64,000 bases of DNA from Bretschneidera sinensis (GCA_023935145.1 CM043698.1:62597001-62661000), one strand, 5' to 3'. Shown: positions 32,851-45,094, numbered from the stretch's first letter. Numbers and translations are program-made. Notes: generated from the letters alone by a model not told the origin.

Positions 32851-33106
32851 ACATTCCAAACTTGAGGGGGACTGTTAAGAATTGTAAAGTCCATTATTGG
32901 TGCATAGTATCTGGGATCTCCATTTATTACAGTTACCCCACCATTATTCTCTTTTATTCTCCTTTACTTATTTTCTTTTTTTTATACATAGGAATTTAAA
33001 TAGCATTGACAGCACATGCTATATTTTAGGATCTAAATTAGTCTCTATATTGTATATATATTTTCTTTTTCCTCAATTAATAATATACATAAATTCATTC
33101 TTTTCA

Positions 33107-33176
33107 GATAAAGAACATATTTGATAAGAGGCTCAATTTTCATCTCCTGCTTAAGCTCAAATAAGTGAAGCTTCCA
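33107..33176 (-). pseudogene. MYG1: MYG1 penultimate exon, 5' part (unit 2)
   Basis: Copy of 16,114-16,183, identical in the readable frame (WKLHLFELKQEMKIEP). Confidence 0.85.
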
Positions 33177-33928
33177 CTGCACAATACAAAAGTCAAATCA
33201 CAATCTCCACTAACTAGAATATATACCAACTGTAGACAGCCATGTGAAATTGTAAACATAAAATGCCTAATATTTCTATTCAGGAAAAATGAAACCCAAT
33301 TTATGGCCGAAGGATAATCTTGAGCAGAATTATCCAATGACAGCATCACCAGGCTACTACTACTTTATGTTTACTGCAAGTTGCAACTAATGCATCTTTC
33401 ATTTCCTCCAATAAATCAAATCTCTTATCAGGAATTTATTGACTCAAACAGAGCACTGCATACAAAATTTCTTTAAAAAACTAATCTTTCTCTCCAATTT
33501 CTGGGTAACTAAATAGCCAAAAAGATGAAAAAGAGAAGAGATTGAGAAGTGAGAAGAGACCGAGAATACCTGGTCAAACAGAGCACTGCATACAAAATTC
33601 CTAAAAAAAACTAAGCTCTCTATGATTTTTGGGTTATTATGTGCTTTTTTAACAGTTTGGGCCACCTAAACAAAGCAATCTCCAGGTACTACTGTCCATG
33701 ACATTTAAACAAACATGTACATGGCAAATTAGGATTTTATACTTTACAATGGTATTTCGTTTTTTATAGAGGATAAATTACGAATTTAATTCTAATAACA
33801 AAAAAATAAATAAATAATTATACATTGATTTTCTCGTCTTTTCAGAGAATGAACACCAAAAAAAATGTTATGCCTTTATTAATAGTATAGGTTTATGTAT
33901 TATTATTTTATATTATTTTTAAAAAAAT

Positions 33929-34131
33929 ACTCCCTTGTCCTATAATGTTTATTTTTTACTATTCATTTAATTAAATAATTAATTTTAAATTAATAAATAA
34001 TTTAGTTTTTAAAATATATTTTTATAAAATATATTAATTCTAATTTTATTTTAAGAAAATATTTGAATAAAATAATGGTCAAAATTGCATAAAAAATCAA
34101 AATAAATAAACAATGCGAGACAAAAAAAATG
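33929..34131. mobile_element. Stowaway-like MITE (unit 2)
   Basis: Copy of 16,936-17,138 with the same TA flanks and imperfect inverted ends. Confidence 0.5.
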
Positions 34132-35079
34132 TAATTATTATAGTGACAATAGTAGCCTTACTAAAAGCAAAATGAATAAAAAAATAATTAACCAAATACA
34201 TCATAATCTGTGAATTTTTGTATAGAAATAATTTATAGACGGTAATATTGATAGAATATGATTTTTAAATGTCAAAATCAATATGATTTAAAATGATAAA
34301 ATTATCTTTATATTATTTTTTCTTGTTTTCTATCATTTAAGATAATTTTGTTAATTTAAACGATATTATTATGACATTAACAAATCATGATCCGATAATA
34401 TCATCTTAAAAATGATAATTAACAATTATGTTAGTGTTTGAATAAATCTAAACATTTGAACATGATTAGGAAAATGAAAAATAATAGTATCATTTTTAAT
34501 TTATTTCATATTAATGGTCACCTAATATCACATACGACTTTGCATTTGTCGTGTACGCACTCAATTTTAGTTTTTCTTAGCACATTTTTATCCTAAAAGG
34601 TTTTATAAGAGATTATTTAAAACACGAAGTTAAAATGAAAAACACGTGATGCATTTTGAGACAAAACAAAAAAAATAATGATGCAATAACATAAAAATCC
34701 ATTTAATTACATTACCGTAAATATTAAATACAAATTGTACAGCGACCAGGTAACTCTATCAATGCTCTAATTTGGTACTTAAATAAATCCATTTTGTACC
34801 CTTTTCAAACTTAATTAATGTAGTTTTGGAACATGCTTAAAACTACAATTCACATAAGAGAGGGTCACAATCAAAAGCACTTTTTTGCCTTTTGTCTTTT
34901 GAAAGTGAGTCTTGAATTGTCTCTAACCAAGAGGAACAGCTAACAAACGTACGGATAATACAATACAAGACATGGACAAAATTATAATAGAATTGAGATT
35001 AATATGTAATATGATAAATATGGATTAAAGTAAGATTAAAAATTTAAGTATCAAAATAATTTAATTCTATTTATTATCT

Positions 35080-35913
35080 TTAATAATCTTTAATTTTTTT
35101 ATAAACTTTAAAATTTATTAATAATAATAATAATAATAATTATTATTATTAAATTAATATTTTTATCATCATAATTAAACTACATATTATTATAATTAAT
35201 AATCATAATAATTATTATTGTTAGCATTATAATTATTAATTATAATTATAATATTATTGTAATTATAAGAATAATATTATTATAAATAAAATTATATTAT
35301 TACAATTATAATAGTTACTATCATTATCATTATTATAATAACAATTATTATTATCACCATTAAAAATTTATTACATTTATTATCATAATAATAATTATTA
35401 TTATAAATCCTACTAATAGAGTAATAAATTATATTTATTATTAAATTATTATTTTTATCATCATAATTATAATAATTATTATTCTAATTGCCATAATAAT
35501 ATTTTTTAATTATAATTTATTAAGAATAATAATAATTATTATTATCATAATAATTGATATTATTAATATAATTAATGTAATTATTATTTTTATCATTATC
35601 ATTATTATTGTAATTATTATGATAATTATTACTATAATATTATGATAAATAAGATTATATTATAATTATAATTATAAGTATTATTATAATATTATTATAA
35701 TTATGATAAAAATAATATTATAATTATTATAGTTATTATATTTAATATTATAATAATAGTATTTATTATTATAATAATATTACTATTATCATTATTATTA
35801 TAATAATAAATATTTTTATTAAAAATAATATTATAATATAGTAAAAAAATACTTTAAATAATATTATAATAATTATAACAATTATTTCTATTATTATTAT
35901 TATTATTATTCAA
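35080..35913. repeat. Extreme AT tract (unit 2)
   Basis: Near-identical to 18,100-18,945. A short AT word is missing near the right end (…ATTATAACAATTATTTC… here). Confidence 0.9.
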
Positions 35914-36129
35914 GTGTAAAAATGGTAAAAGAAAATTTTTAGTCTCACATGCATGAGATATATTCTATCTCATCGGGGGAGGTGTGACAAAAAAGGTGGG
36001 ATTAAGACTATTTTTATTCCACCTTAATCCAACATGAATAATAAATCCCTCCAACCAAATGAGGGATAACTATTCATGTGGGATTAAGTTAGTCCAATCC
36101 CATCTTAATTTCACCAACCAAACAGCCCA

Positions 36130-38215
36130 TTACAATTTTATTGGTAATAAATAAAAATAATAATCCTATGTAGGTCATTTCTTATGGGAATAGCGGACTT
36201 TGTCTACTTATATTGCACGCAAAATTTATAATTTTCATTTAAGAAGACTGAACATAAAGAATTATACTACATAAAAAAGAAATAACATTGATCCAACAAA
36301 AGTTTAAATTTAGTTCTAAAAAGAGGGAAAAGCCTTGACAGTTGGATGTGGAACCCAACCTAAAAAATCTTTGTTTACTTAGAGTTTGAATTTGATTATG
36401 TATGTATGACATACACATTTATTGTTCAACATATATGTTCTTCGCTCGCTTACAATTTCATTGGTAATAAATAAAAATAATTATCCTATGTTGGTAATTT
36501 CTTTTGGGAATAGTGGACCTTGTCTATTTATATTGTATGCACAATTTATAATTTCTCTTTAGAAGACTGAACATAAAGAATTATAATCCATAAAGAAGAA
36601 ATCAAATTGATCCAATAAAAGTTTAAGTTTAGTTCTAGAAAGAGAGAAAAGCCTTGACAGTTGGACGTGGAACCCAACCTAAAAAATCTTTGTTTATTTG
36701 GAGTTTGAATTTGATTATGCATATATGACATACACATAGATTCTTCGTCCACTTACAATTTTATTGGTAATAAATAAAAATAATTATCTTATGTAGGTCT
36801 TTTCTTTTGGGAAAAGTGGACCTTGTCTATTTATATTGCACACACAATTTATAATTTCTCTTTAGAAGATCGAACATAAAGAATTATATTCCATAAACAA
36901 ATCGAATTGATCAAACAAAAGTTTAAGTTTAGATCTAGAAATAGGTAAAAGCCTTGACAATTGGACGTGGAACCCAACCTAAAAAATCTTTGTTTACTTA
37001 GGAGTTTGAATTTGATAATGCATGTATGACATACACATATCGTTCAACATATATATATATATATATATTTTGCTCACTTACAATTTCACTGGTAATAAAT
37101 AAAATAATTATCTTATGTAGGTTATTTTCTCTGGGAATAGTGGACCTTATCTATTTATATTGCACACATAATTTATAATTTCTCTTTAGTAGACCGGACA
37201 ACAAGAATTATATTCCATGAAAAAGAAATCAAATTGATACAACGAAAGTTCAACTTTGTTTCTAAAAAAGGGTATACTTGATAGCTGGATGTGGCACAAA
37301 ACCTAAAATATATTTGTTTACTTGGAGTTTGAATTTGATTATGCACGTATGATACATACACATATATTGTTTAACGTATATAATCTTCGTCCATTTACAA
37401 TTTCACTAGTAATAAATAAAAATAATTATCCTACATAGGTAATTTATTTTGATAATAGTGGACCTTATCTATTTATATTGCATGCATAATTTATAATTTC
37501 TCTTTAGCAGACCAAACAACAAGAATTATAGTCCATGAAAAAGAAATCAAATTGATACAACAAAAGTTCAACTTTGGTTCTAAAAAGATGGTATAGGCCT
37601 TGACAGTTGGATGTGGAACAAAACTTAAAAAATCTTTGTTTACTTGGAGTTTGAATTTGATTATGGATGTATATCACATACACACACACACAAAATCACA
37701 CACACACAATTAGCCTGCATAACAGAAAAAAATTATACTCCTTGAAAAATAAATAAAAAATTATACTCCTTGAAAAATAAATCAAATTGATCCAACAAAA
37801 CTTTAATTTTGGTTCTAGAAAGAGGGTACAAGTCTTGATAGTTGGTTGTGGAACCCAAACCTAAAAAATCTCTGTTTATTTGGAGTTTAAATTTGATTAT
37901 GAATGAATGATACATACATATATATCGTTCAATATAAGTATCCTTCTCCCATTGACAATTTCACAGGTAATAAATAAAAATAATTATCCTACATAGGCCA
38001 TTTCTTATGGATTAGTGGACCTTATATATTTATATTGTGCACACGATTTATAATTTCTTTTTAGAAACCGAATAGATTGAATTATACTTTATGAAAAAAA
38101 ATCAAATTGATCGAAAAAAAATTTAATTTTGGTTCTAGAAAAAGGGCATAGGCCTTGACAGCTGATCGTGGGACCCAATCTAATTAAAAAAAATCTGTTT
38201 ACTTGGAGTTTAACT
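36130..38215. repeat. Tandem array of about 320-bp units (unit 2)
   Basis: The seven units correspond one to one with 19,154-21,237. Only small length changes are seen, for example a longer AT microsatellite at about 37,049-37,068. The array has not changed copy number since the duplication. Confidence 0.9.
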
Positions 38216-38254
38216 CATTGTTAACTTCATTTCTTTGTGCAAAAAAAGTCTTTA

Positions 38255-38382
38255 TGAAAATTGAAATGAAGTCAAGTTTATGGTGAGATTGAATGCCATA
38301 TCATCAAATGAAGAATATTCAAATTCAAATTTGTCAATGTGACATTTAATCTCACAATGAACTTGACCTTCATTTCAATTCT
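38255..38382. repeat. Large imperfect hairpin (unit 2)
   Basis: Copy of 21,277-21,404, with the same arms. Confidence 0.75.
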
Positions 38383-38757
38383 TAAATGGAGATGATCGTG
38401 GCCCCTTCATAAACGAAGTACAAATATTTCTCTTGATTGGATAAATCATTGATAATCATCCAATTAGAGCATTTTTAGTTAACAATGGAAAACTTCTAAC
38501 TCTCTCCATTAGCAAATCCTTTTGCTCTAGTTTTCAATCCAAACAAAAATTTCTTTGGAAATTTAATATATTTACTATATGGAGAAGCTTACTTTCTGTC
38601 GCGGCTGACAATTAAAATTTTCGTCCACATGCACGAAAAACATTAACTAATCAGTGATAGACAGTCATTATTAAAACTAGCACTTCTATTTTATGTATAC
38701 TTTTGAAGTTTATATCAAATTATATCAATCAATGTAATATTGTTTTAAATATTTCAG

Positions 38758-39136
38758 GTTCTTTGTTAAAGGAAGACCAATTAGAGAGTTTAAGAAATTG
38801 GAATAAATGGGTATTTCTTACCCAAAGAACCAACCAATGAGAATGTACTCTAGTCTACGGAATGCTGATGATTGGGAAGTCAATGAATTTGAAAAGACAG
38901 ACTAGAACCAAGCACCATTTACTGCTTCTTTTAGGAACTTCAATGCCAATGCTTACATTTGGTCTAATGGGGTGTCCTCTTGCAGCTCAAATTCTTCATT
39001 CTATAACTCATCATGGTACTCTCAAGAGCTTGATTCTACAAATAAGAAAAAGTTAAAATACATTCAGAAGAATTTCATGGTTTACAATTATTGCAAGGAT
39101 GTTTGTTATGAAAGGTTTAGGTTCAGGTTTGAATAG
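38758..39136 (+). pseudogene. XTH: XTH last exon pseudogene (unit 2)
   Basis: Copy of 21,780-22,158. Both stops (after KKLE and at KTD-stop) are shared with unit 1, so the gene was already dead before duplication. It lies 13 bp from the SIRE LTR at 39,150. Confidence 0.85.
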
Positions 39137-39149
39137 GCTCGTTTGTTAT

Positions 39150-39996
39150 TGTAGACTGATATTCCAACCCAAGAAGGGGGTTAATTGGGTTTTTAAAAAC
39201 TTTCGCTAATTACTTACAAGTTTATAAAAACAGTTAAATGCACAAGCGTATAAACAAGTAATGTGCTTTAAGTAAAAAAGTTTAAGGAAGAGAAAATGCA
39301 AACTCAGTTTATAGTGGTTCGGCAATATCGGATTCGTTCCGACCCTATGTCCACTCTCTTTAAGGAACCTCCTTGAAATGATCCACTAAAACTTTTAGTT
39401 GTACAACTTCACGGGTGTTGTACAAACCTTACGAACAATCCCTTTCTCTCGAAAGCTAATCTCTTCCTTGCATAAGTTAATCCCTTTACAATAAATATGA
39501 GTTGCTGTAAAGTAAATGGTAGAGGGATAGTAATGAATGCTTTCAAAAATGAACAATATCTCTCTTTCAAAGAAAAACTTGAAGAATGACTCAACAATAA
39601 ATTTTTCAAAGCTTTTGAGTATTAATGAGAAAACTATATATTAAATGTGTATTCTTGCTTTTATAAATGCTCATTGAAGTGGATTTATATAGTCTTGAAT
39701 TAATATGTCCGTTAGAAACTGACTTGGTAGGTTTGGTGTATTAAATGCTCAAGTCTGGCGTCTCAAATGGTCATATTTTTCGAATTATCAGTCGACTGAG
39801 TCTTAGTACCAGTCGACTGGATCAAGTGAAAAAGTTCACTTTTAGGCTGTGGGAGAGTACCAGTCGACTGGGTCCTAAGCACCAATCGACTGAGATACCC
39901 AGTCGACTGAGATCTCACTGTCCCAATTGCCAGTCGACTGGTATAGATCACCCAGTCGACTAGAGACATTCTGTCTCATATCCAGTCGACTGGTAT
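39150..39996 (-). repeat. SIRE 3' LTR, truncated (unit 2)
   Basis: Same as 22,172-23,018. It joins gag sequence at TGGTAT (39,991-39,996). That word is present both in intact gag (near 57,557) and in intact LTR (near 59,938), so the deletion has a 6-bp microhomology at its junction. Confidence 0.85.
39785..39990. promoter_or_regulatory. CCAGTCGACTGG palindrome cluster (unit 2 LTR)
   Basis: Copy of the cluster at 22,807-23,012. Confidence 0.6.
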
Positions 39997-41569
39997 TTTT
40001 AGACCTACTAGCATTCATTGAGGGAATACTTTTGAAGTTACTAGTGGTCTTTGAAGTAGAGGCTTCATTCACACATGATGATTTCATAAATAAGCTCTTT
40101 TTTGATTTTTGCTTACCTAATGGAGAATAACCTAACCCGAATTTTCCTTCATTTAATCTTTGGCAAGATAGCACTTCATCTAGCTTTTATTTTCCAAGCT
40201 TAAGTCTAGATATAGTGCTATTCAATTCTATTATCTTCTTCTTTAAGTTTTCATTTTCATCTTTAAGAAAATCTTGAGAAGAATCATAAAGCAAAGAAGA
40301 TAGTTTTTCTTTTTCCTCTTTTAAGCCTTCCATCTCTTTAAAAAGACATGACACCTCCTTTTTGAGAATGGTGTTCCTAGAATCAAATTTCTTCAATTCT
40401 TCATGCATTTCATGTATGGCTTCTATTAATTCTTCACTACTACTAACAATGTTGTTTTTAGAAGGGGAAGAATTCAATACCTCATTTTCATCGTCGATTG
40501 CCATAAGACATAGGTTGGTAATCTCCTCGTATCCGATCTCTTTATCTGAGGAGTCTTCTTCTTCGTCATCACTCTAAGTGGTTGCAATCATAGCTTTCTT
40601 TTTAAAGCTCTTATATAGTTTGCTTGTTGCTGCACAATCGACCTTGATGTGACCAGACCTTTTGCAGCCATAACACACAAGTGGTTCCCTTTTTGAAATG
40701 TGATCCTTTGTGTATGGTTTCTTACTTTTTTTTCAAGAATTTGTGAAACTGTTTGGTGATTAAAGCCATCTTACCATCTTCTTCGCTGGTCTCCACCTCT
40801 TCTTCCGTTTCTTTTTTTATTGCTTGTAAAGGCTTTGAGAGCTATCACCTTTTCTTCTTCTCATCATCATTGACAATGGGATTCATTCCTTCCATCTCGT
40901 ATGTAAATAGTGATATGAGAAATGTTTCGACATCAAGTTTGTCGAGATCTTTGGCCTTCGTGATGGCTGTTTTCTTTGCTTTCCAAGTGGGTGGCAAAGA
41001 TCTTAAGATTTTTCTTGTTAGTTCAAACTCCTCAATATTCCTACCAAGAAGCTTTAAACTGTTAACAATAGTAGTGAAACGTGAGTGTATTTGAGAAATT
41101 GTTTCGTTAGGAGACATTTTAAAAAATTCATACATATAGATTTTTGATTTTTTAACTTCGCTGATTTCTTCATATGTAACTTGCAATTTATCCCAAATCT
41201 TCTTAGTCGAAACACATATGGAGATTTTATTATATTTATAAATATCTAAGGCACAATGTAAAATATTTGTGGCTCTACTATTTAGAGGCATCATTTTACA
41301 ATCCTCATCATTGAACTTAGTTCTGAGTTTAGGCATTGTATGATTTATTTCTCCATTAGTTATTTCCTTTGTAGGAATTCTAGGTCTTTCCTCAATGACT
41401 CTCCATAGATTAGAATCTTGTCATTCGATAAAGATTTTCATCATGTTTTTCCAATAGTTGTAGTTGGAGCCATTGATCAAGGGAGGCCTAGTATAGGAAT
41501 GTCCCTCAGAATAGCTATTTGATGCCATCGGATCAACTCAAGGATTTTAATCCTGAAATTGAGAACAAG
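39991..41569 (-). pseudogene. gag: SIRE gag, left internal region, pol deleted
   Basis: Starting near 41,336 on the - strand, the frame carries a UBN2-type gag (MPKLRTKFNDEDCKMMPLNS, KIWDKLQVTYEE, LRSLPPTWKAKKTAITKAKD). It continues through the CCHC knuckle (CYGCKRSGHIKVDC) and a Glu/Lys-rich coiled coil (about 40,187-40,504). It ends in gag at 39,997, fused directly to the truncated LTR. It keeps the knuckle cysteines that are lost in the right-hand gag. Several stops are present (for example after IATT). No protease, integrase or RT follows, so this half could at most make a capsid-like protein. Confidence 0.85.
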
Positions 41570-41581
41570 GCTCTGATACCA
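41570..41581 (-). other. SIRE primer-binding site (middle LTR)
   Basis: On the - strand TGGTATCAGAGC lies 2 bases from the LTR end at 41,584. It matches initiator tRNA-Met, as in most plant Copia elements. Confidence 0.85.
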
Positions 41582-41583
41582 AT

Positions 41584-42713
41584 TGTAGACTAAGGTTCTA
41601 ACCCAAGAGGGGGGTGAATTGGGTTTAATTACTTGCAAGTTTGTAAAAACAGTTAAATGCACAAGTGTATAAACAAGTAATGTGCTTTAAGTAAAAGAGT
41701 TTAAGGAAGAGAAAATGCAAACTCGGTTTATAGTGGTTCAACAATATCAGATTCATTCCGACTCTACGTCCACTCTCTTCAAGGAACCTCCTTGAAGTGA
41801 TCCACTAAAACTTTTAGTCGTACAACTTTACGGGTGTTGTATAAACCTTACAAACAATCCCTTCCTCTCGGAAGCTAATCTATTCCTTGAGGAAGTTAAT
41901 CCCTTTACAATAAATATGAGTTATTGTAAAGTAAATGGTAGATAGATAACAATGAATGCTTTTACAAATGAACAATATCTCTCTTTCAAAGAAAAGTTTG
42001 AAGAATGGCTCAACAATAAATTTTTCAAAGCTTTTGAGTATTAATGAGCAAACTATATATTGAATGTGTATTCTTCCTTTTATAAATGCTCATTGAAGTG
42101 GGTTTATATAGCCTTAAATTAATATGGTCGTTAGACACTGAATTGGTATGTTTAGTGCATTAAATGGTCAAGTCTGGCATCTCAAACGGTCATATTTTTC
42201 AAATTACCAGTTGATTAGGTCAAGCGAAAAAGTTCACTTTTAGGTTGTGGGAGACTACCAGTCGACTGGGTTCTAAGCACCAGCCAACTGGGAATTCACT
42301 GTCCCAGTTGCTAGTCGACTGATATAGATCACCTAGTCAACTGGGAGACATTCTGTCCCATATCCCAGTCGATTGGTATAAGGAGCCAGTCGACTGGGTT
42401 GCCCTTCAACCTAGTTTTTCATGTTAAAAAATGTTTTTGACTTAGAAGAGTTTAAATAAATAGTTTTGTCAAAATGATTTTATAAAAAGAGCCATAAGAC
42501 AAGCTACTTGCTTGAACATAAGAGATTTATAGTTTGTTTCAATACCTTAATGCCTATACTATATCTTCTGTTTTGACTTGGTGTCTGATATGGGTTGAGT
42601 TCTTGCATCTTGATTCTTTGTTAAATGCTTTTATTGTTTAAATGCTTAGATAAAATTGTTTGTACAATTAGAGTAGTGTTTTGTCATTATTAAAATTTAG
42701 ATAAGGGTCAACA
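41584..42713 (-). repeat. SIRE middle LTR (1,130 bp), shared by two internal regions
   Basis: Read on the - strand it begins TGTTGACCCTTATC and ends …TTAGTCTACA. A primer site adjoins its left side and a purine tract its right side, so it acts as 3' LTR of the right unit and 5' LTR of the left one. A TATA-like TATATAA (- strand, 42,104-42,110) lies about 100 bp downstream of the palindrome cluster. Confidence 0.9.
42207..42397 (-). promoter_or_regulatory. LTR palindrome cluster and TATA (middle LTR)
   Basis: Seven variants of CCAGTCGACTGG lie between 42,207 and 42,397, some decayed (CCAGTTGATTAGG, CTAGTCGACTGAT). The TATA-like box is at 42,104-42,110. This layout suits an LTR promoter driving - strand transcription of gag. 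Confidence 0.5.
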
Positions 42714-42727
42714 ATCTCCCCTTTTTT
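42714..42727 (-). other. SIRE polypurine tract
   Basis: AAAAAAGGGGAGAT on the - strand immediately precedes the middle LTR. Confidence 0.85.
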
Positions 42728-43401
42728 GATGATGACAAAACTAATGAGAGAAAACAGTTTTAAAAACTATGTGTTGGGTTTTTAAAAAAAAATAGGCAGT
42801 TTCCTCAGTTTTTTGAATAAAACCAATCTGTAAAATTGTTCAAAGTAGTTTATAATCAACCCAACCAAGCAACCATATAACCAAGCAACTCAACATTGTC
42901 TTATATTCAATAAATTTTTTAGAGCAATGCTCCCCCTAAATCTATGCTCTATTTTAAGTCTACAGTTATATTTCTCTGTTTCTCATATTTCTCCCCCGTT
43001 TTGACAATAGCATAAAAAAGGGGTGTTAATCCAAAAATAAGCAACATTGGTACTATAGACAATAAGATTATGCATAAAAGAACTTGTATGCGAAAACTAG
43101 GCATGATTCGGAGCTGAGAAGACTTCATGGGAAGAATCAGAAGTTTCAACACTAGCATAAGTAGTTAAAGCATATTTTTGAGTAAAGAAGGATTTAAACC
43201 AAGTAATCACATAGCGTAAAAGTAAAGTAAGTATATGAATCATAAGGTAATTATTAAATATAGTCAAATAAATCCATATATCCATACATTATGGTCTTCT
43301 AGGAGCCGAAAATGAAAACTGAAATGTATGATAATGTGATAAATGTCCATGCCAAGAACAACTAAAAGCTATATACAACTGAAAAGATAACAGCAGGCAA
43401 C
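42728..43401 (-). other. SIRE non-coding region between the extra ORF and PPT
   Basis: No coherent ORF. The - strand TTTTTTATGCTATTGTCAAA and GTTTTGTCATCATCAAA words near the PPT are typical of the 3' end of SIRE-like elements. Confidence 0.5.
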
Positions 43402-44686
43402 TCAGTAAGCGAGAGAATCAGAGCCATCTCTTATAAGATTCCGAAGCTCAACTAAGGAGCCCTCTGTGTGCTCTCGGTGCAGCTCGAAGTCATATCTAAG
43501 GGAGCGGAGGTCATGATGCCTGACATTAACAGAAGAGCTCAAGCTCTGGAACTCGGACTGCATGGATAGCTGGAGGCTCGTTATGGCCTGAAGTAGATCA
43601 CCGTATCTAGCTGGACCAATACTAGAACCACCATGTGGTGATACTCGATCATCAGTGTCCATAGCAGTGGTAGGGGCTGCATCACCTGGACCCTCTTCAT
43701 CCTCCTCACTGCTGTCATCCTCTCTAATCCTGATATTCTTCTCAGCCTTAGAGTAGATTATTCTATCTCGAATCGTGTGCCCCATCTTCTTCAAAGAAGA
43801 GATGTTGATGATATCCTTGGGGCCGATGTCCTGAGCCTCAGAGGCAGAAAGAGGAACCCGGAAGTGCTGGAGGATGAGGGTGATGAGCATCCCATAGGGA
43901 AGGCATCCAAAGTCACTAGCTTCGTCATTTATCATGTTGGCAAGCAGTAGGGGGTAGATATTGAAGTGGTGTCCAGTTTTAAGACACCAAATCAATACCA
44001 TGTCTATCTTCGAGAGATAGCCTCGATTCCCAAGTCATGGATGGATGGTCCAACCCACAATGAGATTGAACAACTTCGAATCGAGGGGCATGTCATAACA
44101 TATGTGAAATGTAGTGGGCCAAAAGATATAGTTAGGGTTGCCCCTAACGATCTAACATGCCTCTTTGTAATCGAAGTTGTCCCGCCATCCGTCCAGACTC
44201 TATTGGATCCCTCTTACAAGGATCCCTCCCACAGGATCCCTAATATACTCACCAGGAGGTCAGTGTTTACCTCAACTCCATAAGCATCACGCTGGTTCTG
44301 AACCAAAGAGCCAGTAGACTAGGTTTCACCAAGTTCGCGTAGAACTAGTGAATCAGGTGTGGGTAGAATTTTTGGTGAATCTTGACCAGTGGGGTCAAGT
44401 GCACTGCCTCAAAGGGAGGTAGTATGTCAAATTTAGCATGATGAATAGATTCGAAGTTAACAAATTTACCCGTCATGATATTCTTATGACGAATGATAGA
44501 GTTATACCTCTTTTTGGCAGATGGACTCCAAAACAGGGAGTCATCGAGCTCTGTCCTCGCCTTTTTGCTAGAGAAGCCCGCCAATCCTTTCCCTTTGGTG
44601 TCTGGTGCCATGGATTTCTTAGACCGTGGCCTAGAAGGCATGTGAGGTCTTCCAACAGTGGTTTTGATTCTGATTCTCTCAGACAT
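43402..44686 (-). pseudogene. SIRE extra 3' ORF (plant transposon protein, env-like position), disrupted
   Basis: This lies between RNase H and the 3' LTR, where SIRE elements carry an extra gene often called env-like. The N-terminal part (44,686-44,345) starts MSERIRIKTTVGRPHMPSRP and is basic. The C-terminal part (44,001-43,402) has a Glu/Asp-rich stretch (DDSSEEDEEGPGD) and a coiled-coil-like tail (SMQSEFQSLSSS, LVELRNLIRDG). Between them several stops and frame changes occur. It resembles the conserved 'putative plant transposon protein' domain. No signal peptide or fusion-type segment is evident, so an envelope role is not supported by what I see. Its function in this lineage is not known. 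Confidence 0.6.
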
Positions 44687-44851
44687 TTTGGAAAAAACAG
44701 TGTTTTTGGGGAAAGCGAGGGATTTTGGGGAAAAACAAAAATTTCAACCATGGAAAGTTGAAATAAAGGTTATGGGGGATGAGATCAAAGATTCTATGGA
44801 GTGTTTTTGTGAGATTTTGGTCAGAAAGCGGAGATTTTCTAGAAAGAAAGC

Positions 44852-45094
44852 TTAGGGTTTTAAAAAATGGCAAAAAAGACTATTTATAGAATCACAATAC
44901 CAGTCGACTGGGTTAGGGCACCAGTCAACTGGGTCCTTCTCATATTTGGGAATTTTTAATATAGCAGTTGACTGGGTACTTACTAGAAATTTAAAATTTT
45001 GGCTCCAAACAGGGTCTTGTTCTACTAGTCGACTAGGTAAAGAGGCAGTGTGATACAAGTCGACTGGGATAAACTTACCAGTCGACTAGACCGT
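44852..45094 (-). promoter_or_regulatory. Promoter-like module upstream of the SIRE extra ORF
   Basis: On the - strand there are six CCAGTCGACTGG-type palindromes (44,899-45,094), then TATAAATA (44,881-44,888), then the telobox-like AAACCCTAA (44,852-44,860), then the extra ORF start at 44,686. The same palindrome lies upstream of the TATA box in the SIRE LTRs. The layout suggests a separate internal promoter; this is inference from sequence only. Confidence 0.5.

Larger units (their letters stand above)
28154..33106 (+). mobile_element. Ty1/copia element (unit 2 copy)
   Basis: A full copy of 11,161-16,113 with LTRs 28,154-28,417 and 32,873-33,106, primer site at 28,418, and the same GATAA flanks. 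It arose by segmental duplication, not by a new insertion, because its flanks are duplicated too. Confidence 0.95.
23831..40794. repeat. Tandem segmental duplication, unit 2
   Basis: This is the second copy of 6,840-23,816. At its right end it continues without a break into native SIRE gag (40,795 onward), whereas unit 1 breaks off there. At its left end it starts abruptly within the CACTA interior, whereas unit 1 is continuous with the CACTA left part. Both breakpoints therefore lie inside mobile elements. Confidence 0.97.

Noticed and set aside
28154..33106. Second Copia as an independent insertion
   Set aside because: Its flanks, internal stops and TSD are all shared with the first copy; it came with the 17-kb duplication.
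43402..44686. True retroviral-type envelope gene
   Set aside because: The position is env-like, but I see no signal peptide, transmembrane anchor or fusion segment. The sequence fits the plant transposon protein type better.
44345..44761. Overlapping + and - strand ORFs (92-107 aa) around the start of the SIRE extra ORF
   Set aside because: Only the MSERIRIK frame (44,686-44,345) matches the expected product; the others are overlaps in alternative frames.
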